Of a stretch of DNA of 64,000 nucleotides, positions 1-11,220 are shown one piece after another. The DNA lies in assembly GCF_029873635.1 (NCBI RefSeq), contig NC_080419.1, positions 70,995,097 through 71,059,096 on the forward strand. The letters run 5' to 3'. The position numbers were made by a program, and so were the translations under genes. Position 1 is the first letter of the stretch. Every line of letters starts with the position of its first letter. This stretch comes from Malania oleifera. Taxonomy: Eukaryota; Streptophyta; Magnoliopsida; Santalales; Ximeniaceae. The notes under the pieces were generated by a model. It was given only the letters and a program-made list of their open reading frames with translations, ran no database searches and was not told the origin of the DNA.

Positions 1-370
1 ACTACATAAGGTTTGTGCAACTAGATCTTTAACAAGGTCCTATTTAATGTATTCCCATAATTTCATGCTAACCTTACTTATCATCAAATTTGTTACTAGT
101 TATAAGGCCGCCAAGCTCGACTTTTCTGCTTAGTGCATCTACAACTTGATTCATTTGCTCCATCTTGTGCTCAAATTAGAAGTCAAATTTCATAAATAAT
201 TCTTGCCAATAAGCCTATTTAGGGGATAACTCAGACCATATTAAAAAAAAAAATTGAATGAAAGCCAAGTTATTTATTTTCACCACAAACTTAGACCTAA
301 GTAGGTAATGTTGCCAATGTATAGGCAATAAATCATTACTAAATGTTTTTCTCTTTAGTTGTATACTTTT
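1..370 (-). pseudogene. G0 pol fragment: RNase H domain
   Basis: Read on the minus strand with frame changes, the fragment contains remnants of the gypsy RNase H C-terminal half: a REKHLVMIYCL-like stretch (family consensus EKEMLAVVHCL), a KLSPK-type linker, a FDF-like segment and the closing VVDALSRKVEL block, where family members have DALSRK. Several in-frame stops show it is dead. It continues the RT fragment that lies right of the inserted TR1 element, so TR1 entered the RT/RNase H junction. The rest of pol (integrase) lies beyond the window edge. Confidence 0.7.
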
Positions 371-2360
371 TGTTAGCTTTGGTGCAATCCCAAGAGAGGG
401 GGGGGGGGGAGGGTGAATTGGGTATTTAAAAAATTATCGCCTAGGTCAATAGGTTTAACAGCAGTATTACACAACCTAGGGTCAATCTATGCGATTAAGA
501 AATAAACATACACGTGCAATAAAAGTAAAGTACGGAAAAGTAAACAGTACACGAAATATGTTATTGAGGTTTGGCCAAATTGCCTATGTCCCCGCCTTGG
601 CCACACCAGCACAAGGATTACCACTATAATGCTCACTTAAATGGGTGAAGTAGCACCAAAACAATCAGGTCAATTTAAGGGGTTGACCTTAACCAACACG
701 CCTTAACAGGATGGCGCACCTAACTTTCCTAACCGGGTCTAAGTCAGTCCAAGACTATTCAACAAGGCTAGTCTCCCTCTTCAGGCCCGCGCTTGGAATA
801 CAACCAATGTGTATAAAATTTGTACATGAAAATACGCTTCTACACAAGTAGATGTGTGCACTAGTAAAAATCAATCAATATTGCAAGCACAAATGATATG
901 TAAATATGCTCAGTGCTCTAATATGTGCTAAACACTCAATCAAGTAGAGATTATTAGTCCAGATCTAGAGTGTATATCCAAGCAAGATTTGAAACACAAT
1001 ATGTGAATAAACCAAAATCATTCCAGGGTTTCAAATATGCTAAGCAAGTTGAATCAAACAAATTCAATAATATAGTTCAATATACAAAGCACAATGGAGT
1101 TGTTTGAAAAACTGGCTTTCGAAAGGGATTTTTGCACACAAAAATATAGGTTTAGGTATCTTGCAATGACAATGCAAAAACCACAACCCTCAAAGTTTTC
1201 CCACACAAGATTTATCAAATGAAATCGATGGAAGAACTTTAATGCTAAACTCTCAAAGAAAATCAATCAAGCAATAATCCAAGTGAGAGTTCCAGCTAGT
1301 AAGATTAAGCACAATAGGTTTAGAAATACTCACAACACTTGAAAGATCAACAAATATGGAGTGTATGGGTGTTTGAGAGTAGTATAGGCTAAACTAGGGT
1401 TTTGAGAATTGAGAGAATTTTTGCCTTAATCAAAATGTCAATCCTTGCTAATTATGACAAATGAATGAGTATTTATAGGCAAGGAGGAATTTTTGACCAT
1501 TGGGGACACAATGGGTATAATTAAATTTGTTTCAAAAGTCATAAAGAGAATTAATCCAGTTTACCCTATTAAACAATCGGTAAAAAATATTTTTAACACG
1601 CGAGGTTTGGGTGCCCGGCTTGAGGTTTGAGTGCCCGAATAGACACAGTTAAAAATTCAATTTTTAATGGTTCGGGTGCCTAAAGAGTGAGTCGGTCGGC
1701 CGAACAAAAATTAGTAGCATTTGTTCATTAGTTTAGGTGCCCAACTCCAAGTTTGATTAACCAAACCAACCAATTTGGTCGCTCGAGCACATTTTGAACG
1801 TGATCGTTCAGGCTTCCGGGTTGTTGAAAAGGAACCTGACACAAGTTTGGGTGTTAAGGAAGATACGCTCAAAAGTGGTTCGAGTGCCTGAATCACCAAG
1901 TTAACATATTGACTTGTTTGGTTGCCCGAGCTGTTTTACATGGCATAGGTTCAGTTGCCCAAACCTTCTCAATTTTTCTATTACGTTCATTTTTAGCTTG
2001 AAATGATTCCCCCGATATGATAAGTGATGTTGGAGACTTGTGTACTTAATGTAGGTACCTAAGGTCCAACTAGGGTATGTTATGAACATACCTACCTACC
2101 ATGCATGATGCAAATTATTACAAGCCGCAAGAGTGCATAGTCTATAATTAAATTTATGTCTTAGAATGAAGAAATGAAATAACAATTACAAAGACAACAC
2201 ATATTTCTTCATTCATCGACACGAACACCGCACACCATTATGGTATGTCTTTTAATACAAATACACGTGCACATTGAACAAGCATGCAAGCCTCAGTACA
2301 ATCATCAGTACCAAGAGTATTTGTCATAATCAAAACTAAGTGTGACCTATCAAGTCAACA
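371..2360 (-). repeat. TR1 3' LTR
   Basis: This LTR starts TGTTAG and ends TCAACA in plus orientation, so on the minus strand it runs TGTTGA...CTAACA. It is about 1,990 bp and aligns along its length with 6991-8954. It holds a C/G homopolymer near one end, a minus-strand TATA box at 1470-1477 and, upstream of that on the minus strand, a cluster of degenerate GGTCGCCCGAAC-like motifs at about 1605-1985. The short ORFs in it are repeated in the other LTR and look like chance. Confidence 0.88.
1470..1477 (-). promoter_or_regulatory. TR1 LTR TATA box (3' LTR)
   Basis: Minus-strand TATAAATA, downstream of the motif cluster at 1605-1985. The same octamer occurs at the equivalent place in the other LTR (8084-8091). 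Confidence 0.6.
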
Positions 2361-2374
2361 ATCTCCCCCTTTAT
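2361..2374 (-). other. TR1 polypurine tract
   Basis: On the minus strand a purine run containing AAAGGGGGAGAT abuts the start (TGTTGA) of the 3' LTR, the standard position for the plus-strand DNA primer of an LTR element. Confidence 0.75.
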
Positions 2375-3984
2375 GATGATGACAAATACTTTATGCAAAA
2401 GTGGGTACAGCCAACAAAAATGGGTACAGCCAAGAAAGGCTCATCCTGACTTTATGCATAAAGATAATGAAAGTAGTTGGTAATTATAGATTAAGCATTT
2501 TTTTACCCACTTTTGCCTCTTTTCCCCCTTTTGGTAATAGCAAAAATGGCTAAGAAATATAGCTCAAAGGCAAAAGATGTCATTTAGATACAAAAGGTAT
2601 ATTGGGAAGACTCTAAAAAATTCAAAAGCATGCCGTTTGAAAATAGACCATTCCCAATCATAACCTTGTACCTAAGTGACCTGTTTGGAGTTTCAATAAA
2701 CAATATATATAGCATGTGTCAATTAATTAACTTAAACAGAATGTGCATCAAGGAAGTAAAAGTAGCATGCAACACATTAACAATCTTAATGTTTTATACT
2801 CCCCCAATGGATGATTATGTAAGGATGAATATTGATTTTTCATTTGGCTTTCGCTCATCCTTTCAAAAATATTTTAAAGTTAATTTTATCATAATCAACT
2901 TTAGTTACCAAAACAAACATGTATTCCCATAGGATATAATATAATGAAAACATGTGGGTCTGATACCCATTTGTTAGTAATTGTTATAACTACGGGGTAG
3001 AGGAGATACAATCTGTTAATGTACCACTAGCTATAAAGACATGTTGTTTTGAAATGAACATGATATCAAACAAGGATTTACCGAAATGTGCACATTGATA
3101 CCAATTGTTAATGTATTGTTAGTGTATTTTCCAAAGGATATAAAAATGAAAGAAAAATACATTTTTATTTTCTCAGGGCCTAATGATTTTAATGTTAAGT
3201 GACTCCCCATAAGAATACATATTTTCTTTATAAATCAACTTGAGTATAATTCAAATATTATTTTAAAAGCACAACTCAAGATTTAGGAATTTTAGTACTT
3301 AGAAACGATATAGAGCTATGTCCATGAATTTTGAAAAATTTTGGCAGCATTTTGTTTGAAAATGTGATCTATTCATAAGAACTTGCCAATATCTAAGCAC
3401 TTTAAATGTGTACGCACAACTAGCTCCAGAAAATTCAAGATTTTAAAGTAAATGAGCTAAGCGTAAGTATTTGAAATCCATAATCAAATTTCATATGCAC
3501 ACAGAGTTTTCAATTTTAAAGGTCATTTCAACCTTTTGGGCAAATGTCTACAGAAAATTCGGCAGCATGCCGATTGTAAACATGACATTTCCTTAAATTA
3601 ACCTGCACAAAAATGATCCTCAAACAAGTAGTATCTCAAGAGTTTAAGGCATACAAGAACCTAAATCTACTAGAAGACAATTCTCATCAACTGCATCTGC
3701 CATGCAGGAGGCATTCTATACTAAGCATGCATTTAGTAGTATAATCATGTAAGCACAAAAATCATGCAAGTATGAATACTATCAGATATATATATATATA
3801 TGAACATAAGCAAAAACATAATCACCACAAGATAGTATTTGCATGTGTGTGTGGTGAGTGTGATCGTCATAACAAAATAAAGATAAAAATAAAAGTTGTT
3901 TTAAAGTTATTATAGACCAGATGAAAGTGTATGTAAATAAAATTAGATAAAAGCTGGGATATGAAGAAACAGATCCTCACGGTG
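2375..3984 (-). other. TR1 non-coding 3' internal region
   Basis: About 1.6 kb of AT-rich sequence between the second ORF and the polypurine tract. It shows no retrotransposon domain on either strand. It includes a short TA run near 3787-3800. The 100-codon plus-strand ORF at 2630-2932 has no recognisable motif. Long non-coding stretches here are common in non-autonomous LTR elements. Confidence 0.5.
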
Positions 3985-5172
3985 CACCACTAGGTCTCCC
4001 TGTCGTCATGATCATCATCATCATCCTCACCACTCGTCTCCAACTGATCTTCCCCAATATCCTTGTCATTCATCTCTCTCAACCGCTCACCAAGGATATG
4101 AAAGGTAGCCCGCACCTCAGACTGGAACCCAGTGAACTCGCTATAAAGAGTTTAGCATGAAAAGAGGATGTATGCTCTATCATAGAGGTCCTGAACTCGT
4201 AAAATGATGTAGAGAGGTCGGTGATGGCCATCATGATTTTGGCATTGGATGGCGCATGGGGTAGCTCTTGCAGGATCTCCTAAACTCCCGACCTCTCTGA
4301 GGGGTAGTGGGCAACCACATGTTGCCAGTGAGCTTGTATCCCATTAATTTCAAAGTGGTGGAGTTAAAGATATTAGAGGGTCTGTCTTTCTTGATGGTAG
4401 CAAATGTCGTCCTGGTAACCCTCTCCCTAACGAAGAATCTAGACAAGATACCACCATAGGATAATATGATCCTTTTTCCAACGCTCTTAACAAATATCCA
4501 ACGTAGGATCAGCCTGGGGAGATCTAACTTCTTGCTTGTGAATAGGCACCACATCACAAAACAGTTTAAATAGGATATGTGGTCCCTAGATCCTGACTTT
4601 GGTAGTACATTATATGAAATTAGGTGGTGTACTACCTTTGCCTCTAAAGTCAGTGATCTGTAGCTGGGAGTGTGTGTCAAGTCAGCAACTGGATTTGTCA
4701 TAACAAGATTGATGAAGGTGCTTACCATGAAATCTTGCTCACCAATCCAGGTGGAGGATGAATCAGGATAGATGAAGTCGCCATGCTCAATTTGAAACTT
4801 CTCTGCCAGATAAGCGTCATCAAAGTGGAGGTTAGTCTCGAGTACCCAAGAATAGTAGCCCTGGCCATCCTGTGCAAGATTGGCATAGAACAGTCGGATG
4901 AGTAGAGGATACATCCCCCTGGGTTGGAAGGTGATAAACTCGTACCACCCCTGGTACTGAAACATATCCAGGATGTTATTGAAGTGGGCTTGCATGAACT
5001 CTATGTCTAGGATTTTTCCCAGGATTGGATCTTTAAGACGGAAGACCCTATCATATTTGATTCTCCTGTTGGGTGTAGGGAACCACTGCTCAAGTGAAAT
5101 GCTAGTAGTGGCGCATCTATGATCCCTAGCCATAAAAAATTTCTCAAGGAGTACTAGGCTGAAAGGTGGCAA
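3985..5172 (-). pseudogene. TR1 ORF2: putative plant transposon protein domain, acidic tail
   Basis: An uninterrupted frame of 313 codons runs from ATG at 5172 to a stop at 4231. Its middle resembles the domain annotated in plants as 'putative plant transposon protein': QGWYEFITF, then PLLIRLFYANL, then a WCLFTSKKLDLPRLIL block near residues 205-225, matching that domain's 'xxRgWxxF...EFYANL...LLYALLTGxxIDVG' layout. After the stop, a shifted frame continues with a helical stretch and an acidic tail (GEDDDDDDHDD) ending near 3985, so a frameshift probably truncated a protein of about 390 residues. Function unknown; such ORFs occur in non-autonomous LTR elements. Family assignment is from memory of the pattern and moderate. 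Confidence 0.6.
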
Positions 5173-5229
5173 AAAGTAATGAGGCTCTCAAGAATGGGTG
5201 CAAAAATGATCTAATTTTCATGAAAACCC

Positions 5230-5610
5230 ATATATATCAGTGCAGTTCGGGCACCTAAAAGGAAGTTTGGTCACCCAAACAACTTTAATTATACAGCCCC
5301 CCTGAGTTTGTTTGGTTGATTGAGAAATGGTTTGGTCGGTTGAATTTTAGGCGCCATTTTGCAAAACCGAGGATCGGCCTCCCGAGCTTGAAATGAACTG
5401 CATGGATCGGTCGCCCGAAGTCCACATTTGGTTACCCGAACAGTATTCAGCAGCTCGAATAGATTTGAATGTAAATGTTTAGTAGCTCGAAGAGTGGTCA
5501 ACGCCCTAGTCAGATTTCCAAGTTCGGTCGACCGAAGCGCAAAAGCACTGTATGGTTCAGTCGCCCGAGCTTGGTCAACTTCTTCGATTTAGTCCAATTT
5601 TCCCAAGCTA
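5230..5610. repeat. Internal cluster of LTR-type palindromic motifs
   Basis: Between ORF2 and gag lie about ten degenerate copies of the motif otherwise found in the TR1 LTRs, such as GGTCGCCCGAA and GGTTACCCGAAC. They include a perfect 14-bp palindrome TTCGGTCGACCGAA at 5523-5536. No LTR ends or TATA box accompany them. Confidence 0.6.
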
Positions 5611-5693
5611 AGACCCCTATGATTTATCTTCAAGACTTAGGGCTTGGTGAGGACTCCTAATTAGTTCTATGAATATTAGAGAACACCTATAGA

Positions 5694-6839
5694 TTAAGAG
5701 GAGATGGGATCGGATTTTACTCTCCAAATTTGTCTCATTTTAACTCCATTTCTCTTAAGCGCACAATCAAACTTGGTATGACCTTTCTTTTTACACAAGG
5801 CACAGTAGGTTTTGGTGTATGTACCTGAAGAGGTACTAGCATAATCTTTGGACTCTCTTACAATGTACTCTATGTATAGAATTTTCTTCTTCCTATTTCT
5901 TACTCCATTGTAGCCTATACCTTCCTTATCTAAGGTCATTTTCTGTGATCCTAACAACTTATTGAAGTTGTCCTTACCTATAGTGAATGTATAAATGATC
6001 CTAGATTGGTCCTCTATTTTCTTTTCAACCTATTTTATTTTCAAATTTTTAATACCCTTTCAAACATCTTGAAGCTTAATGAATTCCTTAGACATATTGT
6101 TTTCCTTATGTTTAATTTCTATAATCAAATGGTCCTTTTTATTATCATTAAAAACTTGAGATTTCAAAACAGTCAATTCCTTTTCTAATGATTCATTCTT
6201 GCTTTCTAGTCTTTTAATTTTCAAATTATTTTCTCTTTCAGCAAGAACTTTTGATTCACATTCTTTAATGCATGCATCATACTTGTTTTTCAGCATAGAA
6301 TATTTCTTATTAGATTTAACAAGTAACTTAAGAGTCCTAACATATTCACATTGCAATTCATCATAAGTTGGCATGCTTTCACTATCACTACTATCATATG
6401 ATTCACAATCAGACACATCATTCAAATCAGCACATGAATCATTTTCATATTTATCTACTAAAGCAGAAGGAACCGAGATAACCTCATCATCAATTAAAGC
6501 AACAAAACACTGGTTATCTCCCTCGAGATCAGTGGAGCTTAAGTCGCATGGAGAGATGACTTTATTTTGCGTGGACACACCATATCTCCTCTCAAGTTCA
6601 TCCCAGATCTGCTTAGCATTACTACACGCCATAACCTCACATAAAACATTAGAATCTAAAGCATACAGTAAGGTATTCATGGCATCAAAATTTACCTGCA
6701 CTAAGTTCCTATCATGATCATTCAGTTCAAACTCAGATTTAGGAACATTGGTACACCCATTAGATTTCACATGCACACAATCACCCTGATTAATGAGTTT
6801 CCAAAATTTCCAATTTAAGGCTTTCACATACACAATCAT
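5694..6839 (-). pseudogene. TR1 gag (copia-type, coiled coil and zinc knuckle)
   Basis: The first frame (6839 to 6060, 259 codons) starts at ATG 6839. It has the copia Gag N-region (NFDAMNTLLYALD, AKQIWDELERRYGVS), an acidic spacer, then a heptad-rich coiled coil from about residue 165 onward (SKVLAERENNLKIKRLES). A shift then moves to a second frame (5957 to 5694) holding LGSQKMTLDKEGIGYNG and a CX2CX4HX4C zinc knuckle (CALCKKKGHTKFDC). In an intact relative these would be one protein, so this copy is frameshifted between coiled coil and knuckle. Gag packages element RNA into particles. The part after the knuckle, where protease should begin, is missing. Confidence 0.8.
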
Positions 6840-6976
6840 TCTAAATTTCTAGATAACATAGTTATCACCACAAAATACTGGTGGGTGTGTGACCAATCTT
6901 CCCTCACATGAAGGGGATGCACTAACACAAGTCATCATGATCTTTTACTAAATGATGTTTAAGTCTAAGTTACGAG

Positions 6977-6988
6977 GCTCTGATACCA
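6977..6988 (-). other. TR1 primer-binding site (initiator tRNA-Met)
   Basis: Minus-strand TGGTATCAGAGC, the usual plant initiator-Met primer site, lies two bases downstream of the 5' LTR end (CTAATA, decayed from CTAACA). It fixes the orientation of TR1 as minus. Confidence 0.85.
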
Positions 6989-6990
6989 AT

Positions 6991-8954
6991 TATTAGTTTT
7001 GGTGCAATCCCGAGAGGGGGGGGGGGTGAATTGGACATTTAAAAAATTATCGCCTAGGTCAATAAGTTTAACACCAGTATTGCACAACCTAGGGTCAATC
7101 TATACGATTAAAAAATAAACATACACGTGCAATAAAAGTAAAGTGTGGAAAAGTAAGCAGTACACGCAATATGTTATTAACGTTTGGCGAAATTGCCTAC
7201 ATCCCCATCTTAGCCACACAAGCACAAGGATTACCACTATAATGCTCACTTAAATGGGTGGAGCGGCACCAAAACAATTAGGTCAATTCAAGGGGCTGAC
7301 CTTAACCAACACGCCTTAATAGGATGACGCACCTAGCTTTCCTAAGCGGGTCCAAGCCAATCCAGGACTATTCAAGAGGGCTAGTCTCCCTCTTCAGGCC
7401 TACGCCTGGAATACAACCAATGTGTATAAAATTTGTACACGGAAGTATGCTTCTGCACAAGCAGATGTGTGCACTAGTACAACTCAATCAATATTGTAAG
7501 TACAAATGATATGTAAATATGCTCAGTACTCTAATGTGTGCTAAACACTCAATCAAGTCTACATTATCAGTCTAGATCTAGAGTGTATATCCAAGCAAGA
7601 TTTGAAACACAATATGTGAATAACAAAAAATCATATCAGGATTTCTAAATATGCTAAGTAAGTTGAATCAAACAAACTCAATAAGATATTTCAATATACA
7701 AAGAGCAATGGAGTTGTTTGAAAAACTAGCTTTTGAAAAGGATTTTTGCACCCAAAAATATATGTTTAGGTATCTTGCAATGACAATGCAAGAACCACAA
7801 CCCTCAAAGTCTTCCCACACAAGATTTATCAAATGAAATCGGTGGAAGAACTTTAATGCTAAACTCTCAAAGAAAATAAATGAAGCAATAATCCAAGTGA
7901 GAGTTTTAGCTAGTAAGATTAAACACAATAGGTTTAGATATACTCACAACACTTGAAAGATCAAGAAATATGGAGTGTATGAGTGTTTGGAAGTAGTATA
8001 GGCTAAGATAGGGTTTTAAGAATTGAGAGAATTTTTTTCTTAATCAAAATGTCAATCCTTGCTAATTATGACAAATGAATAAGTATTTATAGGCAAGGAA
8101 GATTTTTTGATTGTTGGGGACACAATGGGTATAATTAAATTTGTTTCAAAAGCCATAAGAGAATCAATCCAGTTTACCTCATTAAATAATCGGTAAAAAA
8201 TATTTTTGCATGCGAGGCTCGGATGCCCGAACAGACACAGTCGAAAATCTAATTTTTAGTTGTTCAAGTGCTCGAAGAGTGAGTCGGTCGGCCAAACAAA
8301 AGTCAGTAGCATTTGTTCATTAGTTTAGGTGCCCGGCTCCAAGTTCGGTTAACCGAACCGACCAATTAGGTCGCCCATGCTCATTTTGAACGTGATCATT
8401 CGGGCTTTCGGGTTGTTGAAAAAGAACCTGACACAGGTTCAGGTGCTTGAGGAAGGTACGCTCAAAAGTGGTTTGGGTGCCCGAATCACCAAATCAACAT
8501 ATTGACTTATTTGGTCGCCCGAGCTATTTTACACGGCATAGGTTTGGTCACCCAAACCTTCTCAATGTTTTCTATTACATTCATTTTTAGCTTGAATTGA
8601 TTCCCTTGATATGATGAGTGATGTTGGAGACTTGTGTACTTAATGTAGGTACCTAAGGTCCAACTAGGGTCTGTTATGAGCATACTTACCTACCATGCAA
8701 GGTGCAAATTATTACAAGCCGCAAGAGTGCATAGTCCATAATTAAATTTATGTCCTAGAATGAAGAAATGAAATAACAATTACAAAGACAACGCATCTTT
8801 CTTCATTCAACAGCACGAACACCGCACACCATTATGGTATGTCTTTTAGTGCAAATACACATGCACACTGAACTTGCATGCAAGCCTTAGTACAATCATC
8901 AATACCAAGAGTATTTGTCATAATCAAAGTTGGGTGTGACCTATCAGGTCAACA
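6991..8954 (-). repeat. TR1 5' LTR
   Basis: About 1,964 bp, matching 371-2360 throughout, with many substitutions and small indels. Its motif cluster (about 8205-8560) includes a perfect 14-bp palindrome TTCGGTTAACCGAA at 8344-8357. A minus-strand TATA box lies at 8084-8091. Confidence 0.87.
8084..8091 (-). promoter_or_regulatory. TR1 5' LTR TATA box
   Basis: Minus-strand TATAAATA followed by CTTATTC, about 115 bp downstream (minus direction) of the palindromic motif cluster. It is the likely promoter of the TR1 transcript. Confidence 0.6.
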
Positions 8955-9411
8955 ATCTTTCTTAGCTTCGCTATGTAGGGCTCGCGTACTCAATAAGACA
9001 TACATCTTGTAACAAGATTCTACCAAGGACATAGTCTAATGCATTTATGAAAGATAAAGTACTAAATCCCATATAATGGCTTCCTTCAAGTTGTCAAAGA
9101 TTCCCTAGCACTCCTTTGTCCACTTCCACCTATGATGTTTCTTTAGCTATTCTATTAATGAGGCAATCCTCCTTGAATACCACTCCATAAACTTATAATA
9201 ATAATTAATGATTCTAAGAAAAAGGATGCAATTCTTGGACTACCTTTCGAAACTTCCAATATTGAATTGCTTTCACATTCTCTATATCCATCCAAATATA
9301 ACCTTTTGTTAGCCACATAAACAAGGAATTTGATAATACTTAGAGCTAAAGAGCACTTTTTTCTTCACTTGAAGGCTAATTTCTTTCAGCCTATCGACCA
9401 CCTTCCATAGT
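8955..9411 (-). pseudogene. G0 pol fragment: RT thumb and connection
   Basis: The minus strand shows KVVDRLKEISLQ, then a QELHPFFL-type block (family: VPELRSFLGL), INYYYKFMEWYSRRIASLIE, KKHHRWKWTKEC and FDNLKEAI, in the family's order. Stops and shifts are frequent. The right end abuts the 12-bp repeat flanking the 9424-9542 insertion, and the left end abuts TR1. Confidence 0.75.
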
Positions 9412-9554
9412 TACTTTATGTTTGTAAAAAAAAAAATGGTTTCAAAATTGGGGCGTCACAGTTTGGTATCAGAGCCTAGGTTGTTAGGTTCTGTAGACTT
9501 TAGTAAATAGTGGAATACAATACCAGAGAACAATATGATAGATACTTTATGTTT
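9412..9554. mobile_element. 119-bp insertion flanked by 12-bp direct repeats
   Basis: TACTTTATGTTT occurs at 9412-9423 and 9543-9554. Between them is a fragment whose plus strand reads GGGGCGTCACA, then TTTGGTATCAGAGCCTAGG and TTAGGTTCTGTAGAC. This is an LTR end plus primer site and leader like those of family A (28641 onward). The fragment interrupts G0 RT between LDDIVLYSSTLEKHK and KVVDRLKEISLQ. Confidence 0.65.
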
Positions 9555-11213
9555 CTCTAGAGTGGAACTGTAGAGAACAATATCATCTAGGTATACCACA
9601 ACGAAATTTGTTGAACATTAGGTAGTCCACACACATCCATATGATCCATCATGCTTCCTTTGAAACAACACCAATGCTCTAACAATGTTTTGGGAGGATG
9701 TGTTTAGCTTGCTTCTAATAACTAATGAAATTGTTTCTTCAACTTTGATAACTCTAGAGGTGCCATTTGGTATAGCCTTTTAGCAAAAGACTTCATCCTT
9801 AATTGGTAACAAATTGATCTTATGCTCAACACCTCATCAAGAAGGTAAGTTATATGGTAGCTTATTAGGTATTGTAACTTTGTACTCCGATCCTATAACA
9901 AATCTTGGAATGCAATAGGAACCCACTCCTTTCCTATATTTTTATCCACCCCTAACAAAGAAAGATATGTCAACTCATCCATTCTAAATACTTTTTTGAG
10001 TTGGATGGGTGAGAGGAACTTCCCATCATCCTTTTCTTCACAATAGCTTGAACCATATAAGGATAATCTCCCATTAGACAAAACGAACCAGCAAACAACG
10101 TTAGTACCACCTTACTCCCTCTTAAAACTTCTATTCCAAGTATCACCTGAAAATTATGCATCAGAGCGACTGTGAATTTTCATGTTCCTCTCACCACCTA
10201 AGCTTTATATTAACTTTCCAAGAGTCTATTAGAGTATGTTAAGCTATAGAATTAACTAGTATCATGCATCCAAAGTCTTTCTCTACCTTTAAGTTGAGTC
10301 TTTGCACTTCTTTCTATGAGACAAAGTTATGGGTAGCACCAATACCCACCATAGCACATGTGCTCTTTCCATTAATATTTAAGTCCAAAACATTTACACT
10401 TGAGCTCAAATAACTTTCAACTCTTTTTCTTGTCTATCCAACGAATTGAGTAGCTCCATTGCACCCATATGCATGGTTTCCTTCTCATCCTCATCCTATC
10501 CTTATGTCCCTTGTGCAACGGAAGCTTACAAGACATTGAGCAATGACTTGGGATAATAGTCAACAAACTTGTAAGGTCCTCAAATGAGAAACACACTAGC
10601 TTACCTTTACCATTACACATGCTGAAATATTGAGATAACAAAGTTTCCTTTAAAGTTGATGCCTTGGTATTTGGCTCCCATAATTTTAGGTTTGCTACTC
10701 TTGAAAGCCTTTTCATTGTTTCCACCTAACAAGCCACTCTCCTTAGGTGTAGTGGAACCCATTTCAGTGTAGTTGGTCAAGCATTCCACAACAACTTATG
10801 TAGGTGGAAATTCTTGAACTCTTTGTTGATGACATATAACCTTTGCTACGATTTCAATCTTTTAAGGAAGTAGAACAACTTGTTTTTTTAGTAACATGTC
10901 TTAGATATCTAATATCAAAAAAGAATTTTTTTCATATGCACCCTTACTATACTAGTGTGCTTAAGATCTTACGATTAGCGCCTGAGAGTTTTACTCAACA
11001 TTTTCAAATAAGAATTAGGTCTTGAGTTCTCTTTTCAAATCTACCCTATTATCAGTCACATACTGTCCATTTTGAATCGCATCGTACTTTTTACACCGCT
11101 GCAACCCAATGTCATCTTTCAAGTACATATATAATGGTTATGAATACTTTTTTCTTATTTGAGTTATTGATCCTCACCACTTGAAAATATTATTCCATGG
11201 TCAAATAGGAAGT
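9555..11213 (-). pseudogene. G0 gag C-part, protease link and RT catalytic region
   Basis: On the minus strand, from 11213 down: a gag capsid stretch (VDLKRELKTQFLFENVE), a zinc-knuckle neighbourhood with the MGAMELL-like block, the protease/RT spacer (FQVILGIEVLRGSKVVL, SFCLMGDYPYMV, SSHPSNSKKYLEW), then remnants of RT with the catalytic FVVVYLDDIVLYS near 9580-9620. The order and wording match plant gypsy pol. Frames change repeatedly and much of the RT N-part is scrambled or lost. No function remains. Confidence 0.7.
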
Positions 11214-11220
11214 TCTCCTA

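Larger units (their letters stand above)
371..8954 (-). mobile_element. TR1: complete non-autonomous copia-type LTR retrotransposon
   Basis: Two direct copies of a roughly 2 kb sequence (371-2360 and 6991-8954) flank 4.6 kb. On the minus strand the order is 5' LTR, primer site for initiator tRNA-Met (6977-6988), gag (5694-6839), a second ORF (3985-5172), about 1.6 kb without coding sequence, purine-rich tract (2361-2374) and 3' LTR. Protease, integrase, RT and RNase H are absent, so it depended on another element. Gag, with its long coiled coil and zinc knuckle, resembles SIRE/Maximus-type copia Gag. It inserted inside G0 pol. A clean target duplication is not evident: the flanks are CTTTT and ATCTT. 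Confidence 0.85.

Noticed and set aside
1054-1266. 70-codon ORF also present at 7668-7928
   Set aside because: It recurs only because both lie in the TR1 LTRs. The two copies differ by frame-neutral and non-neutral changes alike, and no domain is seen.
4231-5172. Host gene on the minus strand
   Set aside because: It lies inside the LTR pair of TR1, between gag and the purine tract, and resembles a plant transposon-protein domain, so it belongs to the element.
6977-6988. tRNA-like sequence TGGTATCAGAGC as a tRNA gene end
   Set aside because: Only the 12-nt primer-site complement is present, next to an LTR, here and at the other sites. No cloverleaf can be built around it.
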